Shown piece after piece: positions 50,292-60,193 of a DNA stretch of 64,000 nt. The notes under the pieces were generated by a model. That model was given only the letters and a program-made list of their open reading frames with translations, was not told the DNA's origin and ran no database searches. Location: the NCBI RefSeq assembly GCF_001418005.1, contig NZ_LIOL01000013.1, positions 1 through 64,000 of the forward strand, in the 5' to 3' direction. Source of the stretch: Chelatococcus sambhunathii (GTDB lineage: Bacteria > Pseudomonadota > Alphaproteobacteria > Rhizobiales > Beijerinckiaceae). How positions within the stretch are numbered: the first letter of the stretch is position 1; every line of letters starts with the position of its first letter. The translations under genes and the position numbers were made by a program.

Positions 50292-50936
50292 CTACCCGGC
50301 CCCCGTGTCCTTTCGAAGGCAGGCCGCCGCCAGCCTCGAGAAGGCGCGCGCCCGGTGCGACAGGCCCTCGCCGTGGCCCCAGCCGTGCTTCTCGTCGCTT
50401 GCCATCTCGCCGAAGGTGCGTTCGTGCCCGTCTGGCTGGAACATCGGGTCGTAGCCGAATCCCCGGTCTCCACGCGGTGGCCACACCAGCGTGCCGAAGA
50501 CGCGGCCCTCGAACAGTTCCTCGTGCCCGTCCGGCCAGGCGACCACGAGGGCGGAGACGAAATGCGCCCGCCGCTCCTCGGCGCTCGTCGCCCCGCGGCG
50601 GGCGAGTTCCTCCTCCACGCGCCGCATGGCATGAGCGAAATCCTTGCCCGACCCGGCCCAGCGGGCGGAGAAGATGCCCGGGGCACCGTCGAGCGCGGCA
50701 ACGCAGATGCCGGAATCGTCGGCGAGCGCGGGCAGGTCCGCAGCCTTCGCCGCCGCATGCGCCTTCAGTGCCGCATTCTCGGCGAAGGTCATGCCGGTCT
50801 CCTCCGGCTCGGGCAGGTTGAGGTCGCCGGCCGAGACAGCCGAGACGCCGAAGGGCGCCATGAGCTCCTGCATCTCCCTGAGTTTGCCCGCATTATGCGT
50901 GGCGATGACGATCCTGCCTTCGAGCCTGCGCGCCAT
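50292..50936 (-). CDS. rdgB: dITP/XTP pyrophosphatase
   Basis: Ham1-family enzyme that hydrolyses dITP and XTP to keep deaminated purines out of DNA. 214 residues: the substrate-binding [16 protein letters not shown] at the start, [28 protein letters not shown] with the metal site, RDGxGF-type [15 protein letters not shown], and the closing [10 protein letters not shown]. It begins 13 bases after the rph stop, so the two are one unit. The C-terminus is about 10 residues longer than E. coli RdgB. Confidence 0.95.
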   Translation of the reverse strand: MARRLEGRIVIATHNAGKLREMQELMAPFGVSAVSAGDLNLPEPEETGMTFAENAALKAHAAAKAADLPALADDSGICVAALDGAPGIFSARWAGSGKDFAHAMRRVEEELARRGATSAEERRAHFVSALVVAWPDGHEELFEGRVFGTLVWPPRGDRGFGYDPMFQPDGHERTFGEMASDEKHGWGHGEGLSHRARAFSRLAAACLRKDTGAG

Positions 50937-50949
50937 GGTCTCACCCCGC

Positions 50950-51663
50950 TCACATCACGGCCATCTTCTGCAGGTCGACGAGCTTGGCCGTGCCCGCTCG
51001 CGCAAGCTCGACGAGGGTCATCAGTTCCTCCACCGAGAAGGGTTTGCCCTCCGCCGTGCCCTGCACCTCGACGAGCCCGCCCGAGCCGGTAATGACAAAA
51101 TTGGCATCGGTCTCGGCCGCTGAATCCTCGGCATAGTCGAGATCGAGCACCGGCGTGCCTGCAAAGATGCCGCAGGAGACGGCGGCGACATGGTCCTTCA
51201 GGGCCTCCCCCTGCACCATCGAGCGCGCCTTCATCCAGGCGAGGCAATCGTGCAGCGCGACCCACGCCCCGGTGATGGCCGCCGTGCGCGTGCCGCCGTC
51301 CGCCTGCAGGACGTCGCAATCGATGACGATTTGCCGTTCGCCGATGGCGGAAAGATCGACCACGGCGCGCAGCGAGCGGCCGATGAGGCGCTGGATCTCG
51401 TGCGTGCGGCCGGAGGGGCGGCCGCTCGTGACCTCGCGGCGCGTGCGCTCCAGCGTGGCGCGCGGCAGCATCGAATACTCGGCCGTCACCCAGCCGCGGC
51501 CGGTGCCGCGCAGCCATGGCGGCCCCCGCTCCTCGAGCGAGGCGGTGCACAGGACATGCGTGTCTCCGAACTTCACGAGACAGGAGCCTTCGGCATAGCG
51601 CGCCACCGCCCGCTCCAGCGAAACCTTGCGCAGTTCGTCCGGCGCACGCTTGGATGGCCTCAT
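50950..51663 (-). CDS. rph: Ribonuclease PH
   Basis: Phosphorolytic 3'-5' exoribonuclease trimming tRNA 3' ends. 237 residues: [72 protein letters not shown] (phosphate- and RNA-binding), [19 protein letters not shown]. The ATG at 51661-51663 gives the standard N-terminus. In many relatives hrcA is divergent from rph; here a GYD-domain gene stands in that place. Confidence 0.96.
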   Translation of the reverse strand: MRPSKRAPDELRKVSLERAVARYAEGSCLVKFGDTHVLCTASLEERGPPWLRGTGRGWVTAEYSMLPRATLERTRREVTSGRPSGRTHEIQRLIGRSLRAVVDLSAIGERQIVIDCDVLQADGGTRTAAITGAWVALHDCLAWMKARSMVQGEALKDHVAAVSCGIFAGTPVLDLDYAEDSAAETDANFVITGSGGLVEVQGTAEGKPFSVEELMTLVELARAGTAKLVDLQKMAVM

Positions 51664-51971
51664 CGCTTCTCTCCTCCGGCCCTCGGCCGCTCGTCCATGG
51701 GTTTGCGATGCTTCTAAGCGGCTTTGGCGGGCGTGGGAACAGCCTTTCGTGCACGGTGGCGAGCCGGACCCGCCGGCTCGGGCCGCGGCTGGGCCGCGCC
51801 TCTCCCCCCTGTCCCCGGGGGCTTGCCCCGCCTTTCCGCGAGGTCCACACTGGCTGCTTCCGCCCCGCGTCCTGCGCCCCCTTCCGCGGCGCTTGGCGGG
51901 GCACGATCCGGCACGGGGCGGACTGGCCGGAATGAGCGCCGCGGCGGCCGAGGGCCGCCGGGAGGAGCGCC
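51664..51971. other. Divergent gap between rph and the GYD gene
   Basis: 308 bases, very GC-rich, without a credible gene. GGAGAG upstream of rph and GGGAGGAG upstream of the GYD start are the only clear signals. I looked for remains of hrcA, which occupies this position in many relatives, and found none in any frame. Confidence 0.6.
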
Positions 51972-52265
51972 ATGACAACCTATATCGTGCTCGCCAACTG
52001 GACGGACCAGGGCATCCGCAACATCAAGGAATCGCCGAGCCGGCTCGATGCGGCCAAGAAGGCGCTGACCGACATGTCCGGCGCCATGCGCGCGTTCTAC
52101 CTGTGCATGGGCGACTGCGACATGGTGCTCGTCATCGAGGCGCCCGACGATGCGGTCGCCGCCCGCTTCGCCCTCCAGGTCGGCCAGCTCGGCAATGTCC
52201 GCACGCGCACGCTGAAGGCCTTCCCCGAAGCGGCCTATCGCGAGATCATCGCCTCCCTGGCCTGA
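51972..52265 (+). CDS. GYD domain protein
   Basis: A 97-residue protein of the GYD family, a ferredoxin-like dimeric fold of unknown function. [28 protein letters not shown] and [27 protein letters not shown] are the recognisable parts; here the name motif GYD reads GDCD. No cofactor site is evident. GGGAGGAG precedes the ATG. It stands alone between rph and the SDR gene. Confidence 0.9.
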   Translation: MTTYIVLANWTDQGIRNIKESPSRLDAAKKALTDMSGAMRAFYLCMGDCDMVLVIEAPDDAVAARFALQVGQLGNVRTRTLKAFPEAAYREIIASLA

Positions 52266-52336
52266 GAGCTGCCGCGCCTTGCCGCCATCGAGGGCAGGCC
52301 GCCGCTCCAGCCGCTGCGACACGAGGCGCTGTCTGA

Positions 52337-53086
52337 TCAGCGACCGCCGGTCACACGCACGAAGGCCCCGGTGACATAGGAGGCCGCATCCGACAGGAGG
52401 AAGAGGATGGTGCGCGCCACCTCCTCCGCCGAGCCGGTGCGGCCCATCGGGATGAGCGGCGTGAGCCGCGCCAGCCGCTCGGGTGCGTTGGAGCTCCGGG
52501 CGTGGATGTCGGTCTCGATGAGGCCGGGCTGCACGGCATTGACGCGGATGTTCTCGCCCGCGAGCTCCTTCGACAGGCCGATGGTCAGCGCATCGATGGC
52601 TCCCTTGGAAGCCGCATACCAGACATATTCGTTCGGACCACCGAGCAGCGAGGCAGCCGATGAGACGTTGACGATTGAACCGCCACGCCCGCCATGCTTC
52701 GGCGACAGGCGCCGGACCGCCTCCTGCGCCGCGAAGATGGCCCCGGTCACGTTGACGTCGATGCAGGCGCGGATCGTCTCGCTCGACGCGGCATCGAGGC
52801 GGCTGACCTGCCCGGTGATGCCGGCGTTGTTGACGAAATGGGTGAGGCGTCCGAGCCTGTCGTCGATCTCGGCGAAGAGCCGGCGGATGTCCTCTTCCTC
52901 GCCCATGTCGGCCTTGAAGGCCTCGGCGCGCACGCCCTTGGCGCGGCATTCGGCGACGAGCGTCTCGGCCGCGGTGGCATCGCTGATGTAATTGACAGCG
53001 ACGTGATAGCCCTCGGCGGCGGCAAGCCGGCAGGTTGCGGCGCCGATGCCGCGGCTGCCGCCCGTGACGAGAAGAATGCGATCCAT
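52337..53086 (-). CDS. SDR family oxidoreductase
   Basis: A 249-residue classical short-chain dehydrogenase: NAD(P)-binding TGGSRGIG, NNAGITGQ, the catalytic Ser in INVSSAASLLGG-type VNVSSAAS, and the YxxxK motif in YAASKGAIDAL. The sequence following (GENIRVNAVQPGLIETDIH) is typical for glucose/ribitol dehydrogenase-like members. Substrate cannot be read. ATG 53084-53086 gives the usual start two residues before ILLVTGG. Divergent from mutM. Confidence 0.9.
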   Translation of the reverse strand: MDRILLVTGGSRGIGAATCRLAAAEGYHVAVNYISDATAAETLVAECRAKGVRAEAFKADMGEEEDIRRLFAEIDDRLGRLTHFVNNAGITGQVSRLDAASSETIRACIDVNVTGAIFAAQEAVRRLSPKHGGRGGSIVNVSSAASLLGGPNEYVWYAASKGAIDALTIGLSKELAGENIRVNAVQPGLIETDIHARSSNAPERLARLTPLIPMGRTGSAEEVARTILFLLSDAASYVTGAFVRVTGGR

Positions 53087-53285
53087 GGGGTCCCTCCGGT
53101 CGTGTTTCGGGATCTTGCCCTTGTCCGTCATGGGAGCGCGGCGGGCCCACTCGCGTCAATGGCCGCCGCATCGGAGCCGCCATGCCCGGAACGGGAGGGT
53201 CACAGCCATGGACAGGAGGCGGCGGACGCGGCACAACGGCACCGCCGCATCGGGCGGCACCCGGTGGGTTGGAGCCTGACACGCG

Positions 53286-54170
53286 ATGCCCGAACTGCCC
53301 GAGGTCGAGACGGTGAGACGAGGCCTCGAGCCGGCGATGGTCGGCGCCAGCATCACGGCCGTCGACCAGCGCCGGCCGGATCTGCGCTTCCCCCTTCCGG
53401 AGCGTTTTGCCGAGCGGCTGCAGGGCCGCGAGATCGTCGCGCTCGGCCGGCGCGCCAAATATCTGATGGCGGACCTTTCCGGCGGCAACATTCTCGTCAT
53501 GCATCTCGGCATGACCGGCCGCTTCATCGTCGAGGAGGCGGGCGGCGCACTGCGCGAGCCCGGCGACTTCTACCAGGAGGCCGGCCGCAACGCCGCCCAC
53601 GATCATGTCGTGTTCCAGCTCTCCAATGGCGCCCGCATCACCTACAACGATGCCCGCCGCTTCGGCTTCATGACGCTCGTGCCCCGCAGCGAGCTCGATG
53701 CCCATCCGCTCTTTCGCCGCCTGGGAGTCGAGCCGCTGGGCAATGCCCTCGACGGTGCGCTCGTCGCCCGCCTCTTTGCGGGGCGGAAGACGCCGCTCAA
53801 GGCGGCGCTGATGGACCAGCGCCTCATCGCCGGCCTCGGCAATATATATGTATGCGAGGCGCTGCACCGGGCCGGCCTGTCGCCGCTGCGCGCCGCCGGC
53901 ACGCTCATGACGAAGGCCGGCCGGCCGACGGCGGCGGCCGGCCGGCTCGCGTCGGCGATCCGCGACGTGCTGAGCGAAGCCGTCGCCGCCGGCGGCTCGA
54001 CGCTGCGTGACTACATGAAAACGGATGGCTCGCTCGGCTATTTCCAGCACGCCTTCCGCGTCTACGACCGCGAGCATGCGCCCTGCCTGACCCCCGGCTG
54101 CCGCGGCACCGTCGCGCGGCTCGTCCAGTCCGGCCGCTCCACCTTCTGGTGCAGCCAGTGCCAGCGGTGA
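53286..54170 (+). CDS. mutM: Formamidopyrimidine-DNA glycosylase (MutM/Fpg)
   Basis: Removes 8-oxoguanine and formamidopyrimidines. After the initiator Met comes the catalytic Pro in [15 protein letters not shown]; the Lys of the beta-region, the H2TH segment ([19 protein letters not shown]), and the C-terminal zinc finger with C-x4-C-x16-C-x2-C (CLTPGC ... CSQC) are all present. 294 residues. The usual rhizobial neighbour ubiE, encoded divergently, is not here; an SDR gene takes the place. Downstream, in the same direction, is the crotonase gene. Confidence 0.97.
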   Translation: MPELPEVETVRRGLEPAMVGASITAVDQRRPDLRFPLPERFAERLQGREIVALGRRAKYLMADLSGGNILVMHLGMTGRFIVEEAGGALREPGDFYQEAGRNAAHDHVVFQLSNGARITYNDARRFGFMTLVPRSELDAHPLFRRLGVEPLGNALDGALVARLFAGRKTPLKAALMDQRLIAGLGNIYVCEALHRAGLSPLRAAGTLMTKAGRPTAAAGRLASAIRDVLSEAVAAGGSTLRDYMKTDGSLGYFQHAFRVYDREHAPCLTPGCRGTVARLVQSGRSTFWCSQCQR

Positions 54171-54268
54171 GCGCATGAGAAGGCGGCGGCGGCTTTGCGC
54201 GAATGCATATGGACGCGGGCATCCACCTTCGGGTAGCCGTTCAGCAACCCCATTGGAGGACTTCGCCC

Positions 54269-55042
54269 ATGGCCTATGAAACCATCCTCGTGGAGACGCG
54301 CGGCAAGGTCGGCCTTGTCACGCTCAACCGTCCTGAGGCTCTCAACGCCCTCAACTCGCAGCTCATCGGAGAGCTCAACACGGCGCTCGACGGCTTCGAG
54401 AAGGATGCGGGCATCGGCGCGATCGTCATCACCGGCTCGCAGAAGGCCTTCGCGGCCGGCGCCGACATCAAGGAGATGCAGAACCTCTCCTATCCTGAGA
54501 CCTATCTCGAGGATTTCATCACGAACTGGGACCGCGTGGCCAGCCGGCGCAAGCCGATCATCGCCGCCGTCGCCGGCTTCGCCCTCGGCGGCGGCTGCGA
54601 GCTTGCCATGATGTGCGACATCATCATCGCCGCCGACACGGCGAAGTTCGGGCAGCCGGAGATCAAGCTCGGCGTCATGCCGGGCGCCGGCGGCACCCAG
54701 CGCTTGACGCGCATCATCGGCAAGGCCAAGGCGATGGAGCTGTGCCTGACCGGCCGCATGATGGGCGCCGAGGAGGCGGAACGCTCCGGTCTCGTGGCGC
54801 GCATCGTTCCGGCGGCGGATCTTCTGGATGACGCGCTGAAGACGGCGGCGACCATTGCCGACATGTCGCTGCCCATCGTTATGATGACGAAGGAGAGCGT
54901 CAACCGCGCCTACGAGACGACGCTTTCCGAGGGCATCCGCTTTGAGCGCCGCCTCTTCCATGCGATGTTCGCCACCGGGGACCAGAAAGAAGGCATGGCC
55001 GCTTTCGTGGACAAGCGCAAGGCGGACTTCAAGAACCGCTGA
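54269..55042 (+). CDS. Enoyl-CoA hydratase (crotonase)
   Basis: A 257-residue crotonase. The oxyanion hole is in [11 protein letters not shown] and [16 protein letters not shown]; the two catalytic glutamates are seen in GGCELA and [15 protein letters not shown], as in true short-chain enoyl-CoA hydratases of beta-oxidation (EchA/FadB-like). The gene lies in the stretch between mutM and rpsT-dnaA where several rhizobial genomes also carry an enoyl-CoA hydratase. GGAGGA sits 8 bases before ATG 54269. Confidence 0.92.
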   Translation: MAYETILVETRGKVGLVTLNRPEALNALNSQLIGELNTALDGFEKDAGIGAIVITGSQKAFAAGADIKEMQNLSYPETYLEDFITNWDRVASRRKPIIAAVAGFALGGGCELAMMCDIIIAADTAKFGQPEIKLGVMPGAGGTQRLTRIIGKAKAMELCLTGRMMGAEEAERSGLVARIVPAADLLDDALKTAATIADMSLPIVMMTKESVNRAYETTLSEGIRFERRLFHAMFATGDQKEGMAAFVDKRKADFKNR

Positions 55043-55096
55043 CCGGTCTCTATAGAGGAGGCGCATGTCCGATCCGGCAGGGGAGGCCGGTCATCC

Positions 55097-55891
55097 ATGG
55101 CCGGTCTCGAACTCGACATCGTCGCCCTGCTTGCGGTCGTGGCGGTCGCCGCCGGCTTCGTCGACGCCATCGCCGGCGGCGGCGGCATGATCACGGTGCC
55201 GGCCCTGATGCTGGCGGGACTCGACCCTGTCACCGCCGTCGCCACCAACAAGCTGCAAGGCACCTTCGGGGTGGCGGTCGCCACCCATCGCTTCGCCCGC
55301 GCGGGGATGATCGACTGGCACGGAGCCGCGCCCTTCGCGGTTGTCGCGGGCATCGCCGCGGTCATTGGGGCCCTCGCCGTCAAGGTGCTGCCGGTCGCGC
55401 TCGTGGCCGCCGCGATGCCGATCCTCCTCATGGCCATCGCCGTCTATTTCGCCGTCTCGCGCAAGGTGCGCGACGAGGATGCGCGCGCCCGCATCGGCCG
55501 TCTCGCCTTCACCTTCGCCGTCGTGGCTCCTGTCGGTTTCTACGATGGGCTGCTCGGACCCGGCGCAGGCTCCTTCTACATGCTGGGCTTCGTCACGCTG
55601 CTCGGCTTCGGCGTGGTACGGGCAACGGCCCATACCAAGCTGCTCAATTTCGCGAGCAATCTCGGCGGGCTCATGCTCTTCGCCGCGACCGGGGCCGTCT
55701 TGTGGCCGCTCGGCCTCGCCATGGCCGCGGGCCAGCTCGTCGGTGCCCGTCTCGGCGCCGGCATGGCCCTGCGCCACGGCGCGCGCCTCATCCGCCCGCT
55801 CATCGTCGCCGTCTGCTGCCTGATGGCGCTGCGCCTCCTGCTCGACGGCGCCAATCCGCTCGGTCAGTGGCTGCGGGGCCTGCTCCTCTGA
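55097..55891 (+). CDS. TauE/SafE family membrane transporter
   Basis: A 264-residue integral membrane protein with about seven to eight helices. The repeated family motif is seen as [20 protein letters not shown] in the first half and [19 protein letters not shown] in the second. TSUP-type proteins export sulfite, sulfoacetate or other organosulfonates; the YfcA-like subgroup to which this belongs has no certain substrate. The first residues lack a cleavable signal. It starts 54 bases after the crotonase gene. Confidence 0.88.
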   Translation: MAGLELDIVALLAVVAVAAGFVDAIAGGGGMITVPALMLAGLDPVTAVATNKLQGTFGVAVATHRFARAGMIDWHGAAPFAVVAGIAAVIGALAVKVLPVALVAAAMPILLMAIAVYFAVSRKVRDEDARARIGRLAFTFAVVAPVGFYDGLLGPGAGSFYMLGFVTLLGFGVVRATAHTKLLNFASNLGGLMLFAATGAVLWPLGLAMAAGQLVGARLGAGMALRHGARLIRPLIVAVCCLMALRLLLDGANPLGQWLRGLLL

Positions 55892-55932
55892 CAGCCCGCC
55901 GACGATTCCCGGCCGCCGAATGCGACAGGCCG

Positions 55933-55961
55933 TTGACGCTCGGGCTGCGAGAGACTATAAG
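55933..55961 (+). promoter_or_regulatory. Sigma-70 promoter for rpsT
   Basis: TTGACG (55933-55938), exactly 17 bases, TATAAG (55956-55961), about 115 bases before the rpsT ATG. A strong match, as expected for a ribosomal gene. The leader of roughly 108 bases could allow S20 autoregulation. Confidence 0.7.
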
Positions 55962-56075
55962 CCCGCCCTCATGGACAGCGGCTTGATCGCTGTCATTTCC
56001 GTTCAACCGCCACCACCGATCCCGATCGCCCGGCCCTTTGCCGCGCGGCCAGATCGGGACGATACGAGGATCACC

Positions 56076-56342
56076 ATGGCGAACACCCCGTCGGCCAAGA
56101 AGGCGACGCGCAAGATCGCCCGCCGCACCGCCGTGAACAAGGCGCGCCGCAGCCGCATGCGCACCTTCATCCGCAAGGTCGAGGAAGCGATCGCGACGGG
56201 CAACCAGCAGGCCGCGCTCGACGCCCTGAAGAACGCTCAGCCGGAGCTGATGCGCGCCGCCCAGAAGGGTGTGCTGCACAAGAACACCGCTTCGCGCAAG
56301 GTCGCGCGCCTGACGCATCGCATCAAGGCACTGCAGGCCTGA
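56076..56342 (+). CDS. rpsT: 30S ribosomal protein S20
   Basis: An 88-residue, lysine/arginine-rich three-helix protein that binds the 5' domain of 16S r[39 protein letters not shown] is the typical start and [19 protein letters not shown] the typical end. It is monocistronic, with its own promoter and a terminator 57 bases downstream, and marks the upstream border of the dnaA region as in most Hyphomicrobiales. Confidence 0.97.
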   Translation: MANTPSAKKATRKIARRTAVNKARRSRMRTFIRKVEEAIATGNQQAALDALKNAQPELMRAAQKGVLHKNTASRKVARLTHRIKALQA

Positions 56343-56398
56343 GGCCACAGAGGCGGCACCCACCATGCCGCCGAGCGGGCCTGCGAACGGGTCCAAAG

Positions 56399-56429
56399 GA
56401 GCCTGGCCTTGGCCGGGCTCTTTCCTTTT
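56399..56429 (+). terminator. Rho-independent terminator of rpsT
   Basis: GAGCCTGGCC and GGCCGGGCTC pair in a 10-bp stem (one G-U pair, inner pair open to give a CTTG loop), followed by TTTCCTTTT. Located 57 bases after the rpsT stop. Confidence 0.85.
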
Positions 56430-57287
56430 GGGGCGGCGACACGGACCGTTCTGGCGGCCTGACCGGGGCACCGGCCCGGCGACTCGGCACGGCGCAGAAA
56501 CGGCGCCATCGCCGGCAGGTTTTCCGGCGTCGGACGGCTTGACAAAACGGCGTCTTGCCGGGGTGGTGCGACCGCAGCCTGGTCGCCGTGACCGCGCAGA
56601 CAAAATGCCGTGCTGACAAAACTTTAGGGGGCAAAGGGCTGCACCCGGCCCGAATCCCTCCCGCCCGAGGCGGCCCGGACGCGTCGGTCGGCCGATCGAA
56701 ACAATGCCTTCGAAGCGCCTCCACGCTTTCGGTCGCGCCTTTAAACTCGCTGGATCCACAAGGAGTTGCACGCAATTGCCCCCGCCTCGCGAGAGCCCGC
56801 CGATCGATTTGCGCGCCCCGGTATGACAACACAACCGATAGTCGTGTTGCGTCGGATCGGCCCTTGGCGTAGGGTCATCTCACCTCGCCGCCACGGCTGA
56901 GGCTCTCAATAGCAAGTCAGAAGCATTAAGCCTCATTTCGGGGGAGGGGTTCGTGTTGTCTCGAAGACAAAGCGTCGTGCCACGCAGTTGCTTCAGCTCG
57001 AACCCATTGACTCATCCCCGTGGATTGCGGAAAAGCCTGTCGATACAGGCAAGGGATCGGACAAGCGGCATAAGAACGAACGAATAAGAACTTTTCCTAC
57101 ATAGCTGGTCCGGATTCGATTGCAGCGAGAGCACCGGGGTGTCGTTGCCGCGAGATGGCGACGGCAGACGGGGTTCTTTTTGCGGAACTCAATCGTCGGT
57201 AGCGAAAAGCGTCCAGCGGCGCTGCGGGGTGACCTGCATCGCACGGGTGCTTTCTGCACCAAACAAGAAGAACGAGGAGCTGGGGCG
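56430..57287 (+). other. Long leader/intergenic region upstream of dnaA
   Basis: 858 bases without a credible gene. It contains four inverted repeats: CAACAC/GTGTTG (56827-56849), TGAGGCT/AGCCTCA (56898-56935), TTGTCT/AGACAA (56956-56970) and GCCTGT/ACAGGC (57035-57050). TTGACA-like -35 elements occur at 56539 and 57007, but without a convincing -10. Near-matches to the DnaA box are GGATCCACA (56752-56760) and the complement of CGTGGATTG (57019-57027). GANTC sites for a CcrM-type methylase are present. Regulation of dnaA, or part of the origin, is likely but not shown. Confidence 0.55.
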
Positions 57288-58829
57288 ATGTACAAAGGCG
57301 AAGAGAGCGTGATCGAAACCAAGGGTGTGGCCGCTCCGCACGGACACGTGCCCTATATCGATGACGCTCGCAGCGCCGCCGGCGGCAGCGAGGACCTGTC
57401 AGACGCCTGGGGACGCGTGCGCCGCCGGCTGCGGGCCGAACTCGGCGAGGACGTGTTCTCGAGCTGGTTCGGCCGGCTGGAGTGCGACGGTCTTGCGGCC
57501 GGGACCGCCCGCCTGTCCGTGCCGACCCGCTTCCTCAAAAGCTGGATCGAGTCGCACTACGCCGATCGCGTTCTGGCGGTCTTCAAGGCCGAGCATGCAG
57601 CGGTCAGCCGCGTCGCCTTCTTCGTCCGCGGCGCGGTGACGCGCGAAATGCCCGTGGCCGCCCGCCCGAGCGAGCCGGCCACGGCCCCCCCGCGCGCGGC
57701 CGCCCCTGTCGTGGCGCGTCCTCGCGTCGCAGACGAGGCGCGCGAGAGCACGAGCGAGAAGGCCGCGGCCCCGGATCTTGCCGACGACAGCGCCGCCAAT
57801 GCGCTCGACCCGCGCCTCACCTTCTCCACCTTCATCGTCGGCCGCTCGAACGCCCTCGCCCATGCCGCCGCCGACCGCATCGCCCGCCATGACGGCGGCG
57901 CGCCGCTCTACAATCCGCTCTATCTCCATGCCGGCGTCGGCCTCGGCAAGACGCATCTCATGCAGGCCATCGCCCATGAGGCGCAGGGCCGCGGCAAGCG
58001 CGTCATCTACCTGACGGCCGACCGTTTCATGTACGGTTTCGTGGCCTCGCTGAAGGCCCAGACGGCCCTTGCCTTCAAGGAGCGCCTGCGCGGCATCGAC
58101 ATGCTCGTCATTGACGACGTGCAATTCCTTCAGGGCAAGTCGATCCAGCAGGAATTCGGCCACACCATCAACGCCCTGCTCGATGCCGGGCGGCAGATCG
58201 TCGTGGCGGCGGACCGTCCGCCATCGGACCTCGAGGCCCTCGACGAGCGCGTGCGCTCGCGCCTCGCCGGTGGTCTCGTCGTCGAGATGTGCCCGCTCGA
58301 CGAGGAACTGCGTTCCCGCATCCTGTCGATGCGCATCGCCGCGGTGCAGGCGCTGCATCCCGCCTTCGAGGTGCCCGAGGCCGTCGTCGCCTATGTGGCC
58401 CGGGTCATCGCCACCAACGGGCGAGACCTCGACGGCGCGGTCAACCGCCTGCTCGCCCACGCGACGCTGACCGGCTCGCCCCTCACCGTCGAGACCGCCG
58501 AGGCGGCCGTGCGCGACCTGGTGCGCACCCGCGACCCCAAGCGCGTCAAGATCGAGGACATCCAGAAGCTCGTTGCCGGCCGTTACAACGTGTCGCGCGC
58601 CGACCTCCTCTCCGAGCGCCGTACGGCGGCCGTCGTCAAGCCGCGACAGATCGCCATGTACCTCTCCAAGGTGCTGACCCTGCGTTCGCTGCCCGAGATC
58701 GGCCGGCGCTTCGGCGGGCGCGACCACACCACCGTGCTGCATGCCGTGCGCAAGATCGAGAAGGCGGTGGGCGACGACCCGGCGCTGAACGAGGAGGTCG
58801 AGCTGCTCAAGCGCATGCTGCAGGAGTGA
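57288..58829 (+). CDS. dnaA: Chromosomal replication initiator protein DnaA
   Basis: AAA+ initiator that melts oriC. 513 residues. Domain I (about 35-110: [26 protein letters not shown]), a variable Ala/Pro-rich linker (domain II, 120-180), the ATPase domain III with [17 protein letters not shown], Walker [12 protein letters not shown], Walker [14 protein letters not shown], and the DNA-binding domain IV with [21 protein letters not shown] and [16 protein letters not shown]. Start ATG 57288 with GAGGAG eight bases before it; the frame is open upstream but unconserved. dnaN follows after 162 bases. Confidence 0.97.
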   Translation: MYKGEESVIETKGVAAPHGHVPYIDDARSAAGGSEDLSDAWGRVRRRLRAELGEDVFSSWFGRLECDGLAAGTARLSVPTRFLKSWIESHYADRVLAVFKAEHAAVSRVAFFVRGAVTREMPVAARPSEPATAPPRAAAPVVARPRVADEARESTSEKAAAPDLADDSAANALDPRLTFSTFIVGRSNALAHAAADRIARHDGGAPLYNPLYLHAGVGLGKTHLMQAIAHEAQGRGKRVIYLTADRFMYGFVASLKAQTALAFKERLRGIDMLVIDDVQFLQGKSIQQEFGHTINALLDAGRQIVVAADRPPSDLEALDERVRSRLAGGLVVEMCPLDEELRSRILSMRIAAVQALHPAFEVPEAVVAYVARVIATNGRDLDGAVNRLLAHATLTGSPLTVETAEAAVRDLVRTRDPKRVKIEDIQKLVAGRYNVSRADLLSERRTAAVVKPRQIAMYLSKVLTLRSLPEIGRRFGGRDHTTVLHAVRKIEKAVGDDPALNEEVELLKRMLQE

Positions 58830-58991
58830 GCGGCCGCAGCCCGAGCTGCCGCGCCCGCCACTGTTGACACACCCGTTGCCGCCCTTGCACAAGGGCCGAC
58901 AAGACGGCATTGTGCGTGCCCCGGTGGGCTATCAGCCAGCCGGGCAAGCGAGCCTCATGCGCCTTCGGGCGCCAAAGGGAAACGGGCGGTC

Positions 58992-60110
58992 ATGAAGGTC
59001 ACGGTCGAGCGGGCGGCGCTCCTCAAGTCGCTCGGGCATGTGCATCGCGTCGTCGAGCGGCGCAACACCATTCCGATCCTGTCGAACGTGCTGCTGCGCG
59101 CCGAGAGCGGCATGCTGCATCTCAAGGCGACGGACCTCGATCTCGAAGTCACCGAGGCGCTCGCCGCCGATGTGGAGATGGCGGGCGCGACCACCGTGCC
59201 CGCGCACGTGCTCTACGACATCGTGCGCAAGTTGCCCGACGGCTCCCAGGTCTCGCTCGAGACGGGCGGCGACACGAGCCAGATGCTGATCCGCTCGGGC
59301 CGTTCGCGCTTCACGCTGCAGGCCCTGCCCGAGAGCGACTTCCCCGACATCGCGGCCGGCGAGATGCCGCACCGCTTCACCCTGCCGGCGGGCGAGCTGA
59401 AGCGCCTCATCGACAAGACGCAGTTCGCGATCTCGACCGAGGAGACGCGCTACTACCTCAATGGCATCTATCTCCACACCATCGAGAGCAACGGCATGCC
59501 GGTGCTGCGCGCCGTGGCCACCGACGGGCACCGGCTCGCCCGCGTCGAGACCACGGCTCCCGAAGGCTCGGCCGGGATGCCCGGCGTCATCGTGCCGCGC
59601 AAGGCCGTGGCCGAGGTGCAGAAGCTGCTGGAGGACGCCGAGGCGCAGGCAAACGTCGAACTGTCCCCGAGCAAGATCCGCCTGTCGATCGGCTCGGTCG
59701 TCCTCACCTCCAAGCTCATCGACGGCACCTTCCCTGACTACCAGCGGGTGATCCCGGCCGGCAACGACAAGCAACTCGTCGTCGAGCGGGCGAGCTTTGC
59801 CGCCGCCGTCGACCGTGTCTCGACCATCTCCTCCGAGCGTGGCCGGGCCGTAAAGCTCGCCCTCGCCGACGGCCGGCTGACGCTCTCGGTCACAAACCCC
59901 GATTCGGGTAGCGCAACAGAGGAAATCGAGGTCGATTACGAGGCCGAAGCGCTCGATATCGGCTTCAACGCCCGCTACCTCCTCGACATCACGGCCCAGC
60001 TCGACGGCGACACGGCGCTGTTCAAGCTCGCCGACCCCGGTTCGCCGACACTGATCCAGGACCGCGAGGGCGCAAGCGCCCTCTATGTCCTGATGCCGAT
60101 GCGGGTGTAA
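58992..60110 (+). CDS. dnaN: DNA polymerase III beta subunit (sliding clamp)
   Basis: Ring-shaped clamp that tethers the polymerase and other DNA enzymes. 372 residues, the standard length, made of three similar domains; MKVTVERAALLKSLGHVHRVVERRNTIPILSNVLL is the classical start, and the C-terminal DPGSPTLIQDREGASALYVLMPMRV contains the partner-binding pocket residues up to the conserved MPMR. A TTGACA at 58864 could belong to its own promoter, but the -10 is poor. Gap to recF is 83 bases. Confidence 0.98.
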   Translation: MKVTVERAALLKSLGHVHRVVERRNTIPILSNVLLRAESGMLHLKATDLDLEVTEALAADVEMAGATTVPAHVLYDIVRKLPDGSQVSLETGGDTSQMLIRSGRSRFTLQALPESDFPDIAAGEMPHRFTLPAGELKRLIDKTQFAISTEETRYYLNGIYLHTIESNGMPVLRAVATDGHRLARVETTAPEGSAGMPGVIVPRKAVAEVQKLLEDAEAQANVELSPSKIRLSIGSVVLTSKLIDGTFPDYQRVIPAGNDKQLVVERASFAAAVDRVSTISSERGRAVKLALADGRLTLSVTNPDSGSATEEIEVDYEAEALDIGFNARYLLDITAQLDGDTALFKLADPGSPTLIQDREGASALYVLMPMRV

Positions 60111-60193
60111 GCATCCGGACGGAACGGCGCGCACGCCTCGCCGGTCTTCGGCAAGAGGCGCGGCGGGGTGCCGCGCCGCTGTGTGACGAGGCG

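Noticed and set aside
51714-54176. An 820-codon open frame on the minus strand from the rph-GYD gap to the end of mutM
   Set aside because: It runs across the clear GYD, SDR and mutM genes in a different frame and has no recognisable domain; random long frames are expected at this GC content.
56752-57027. DnaA boxes before dnaA
   Set aside because: The two best candidates each differ from TTATCCACA at two or more positions; not enough to call an origin.
56481-57116. GANTC (CcrM) sites near dnaA as a regulatory cluster
   Set aside because: Their number is about what base composition predicts over this length; no dense cluster.
58864-58892. A dnaN promoter with TTGACA at 58864
   Set aside because: The -10 at 17 bases is GCACAA, too poor to list separately.
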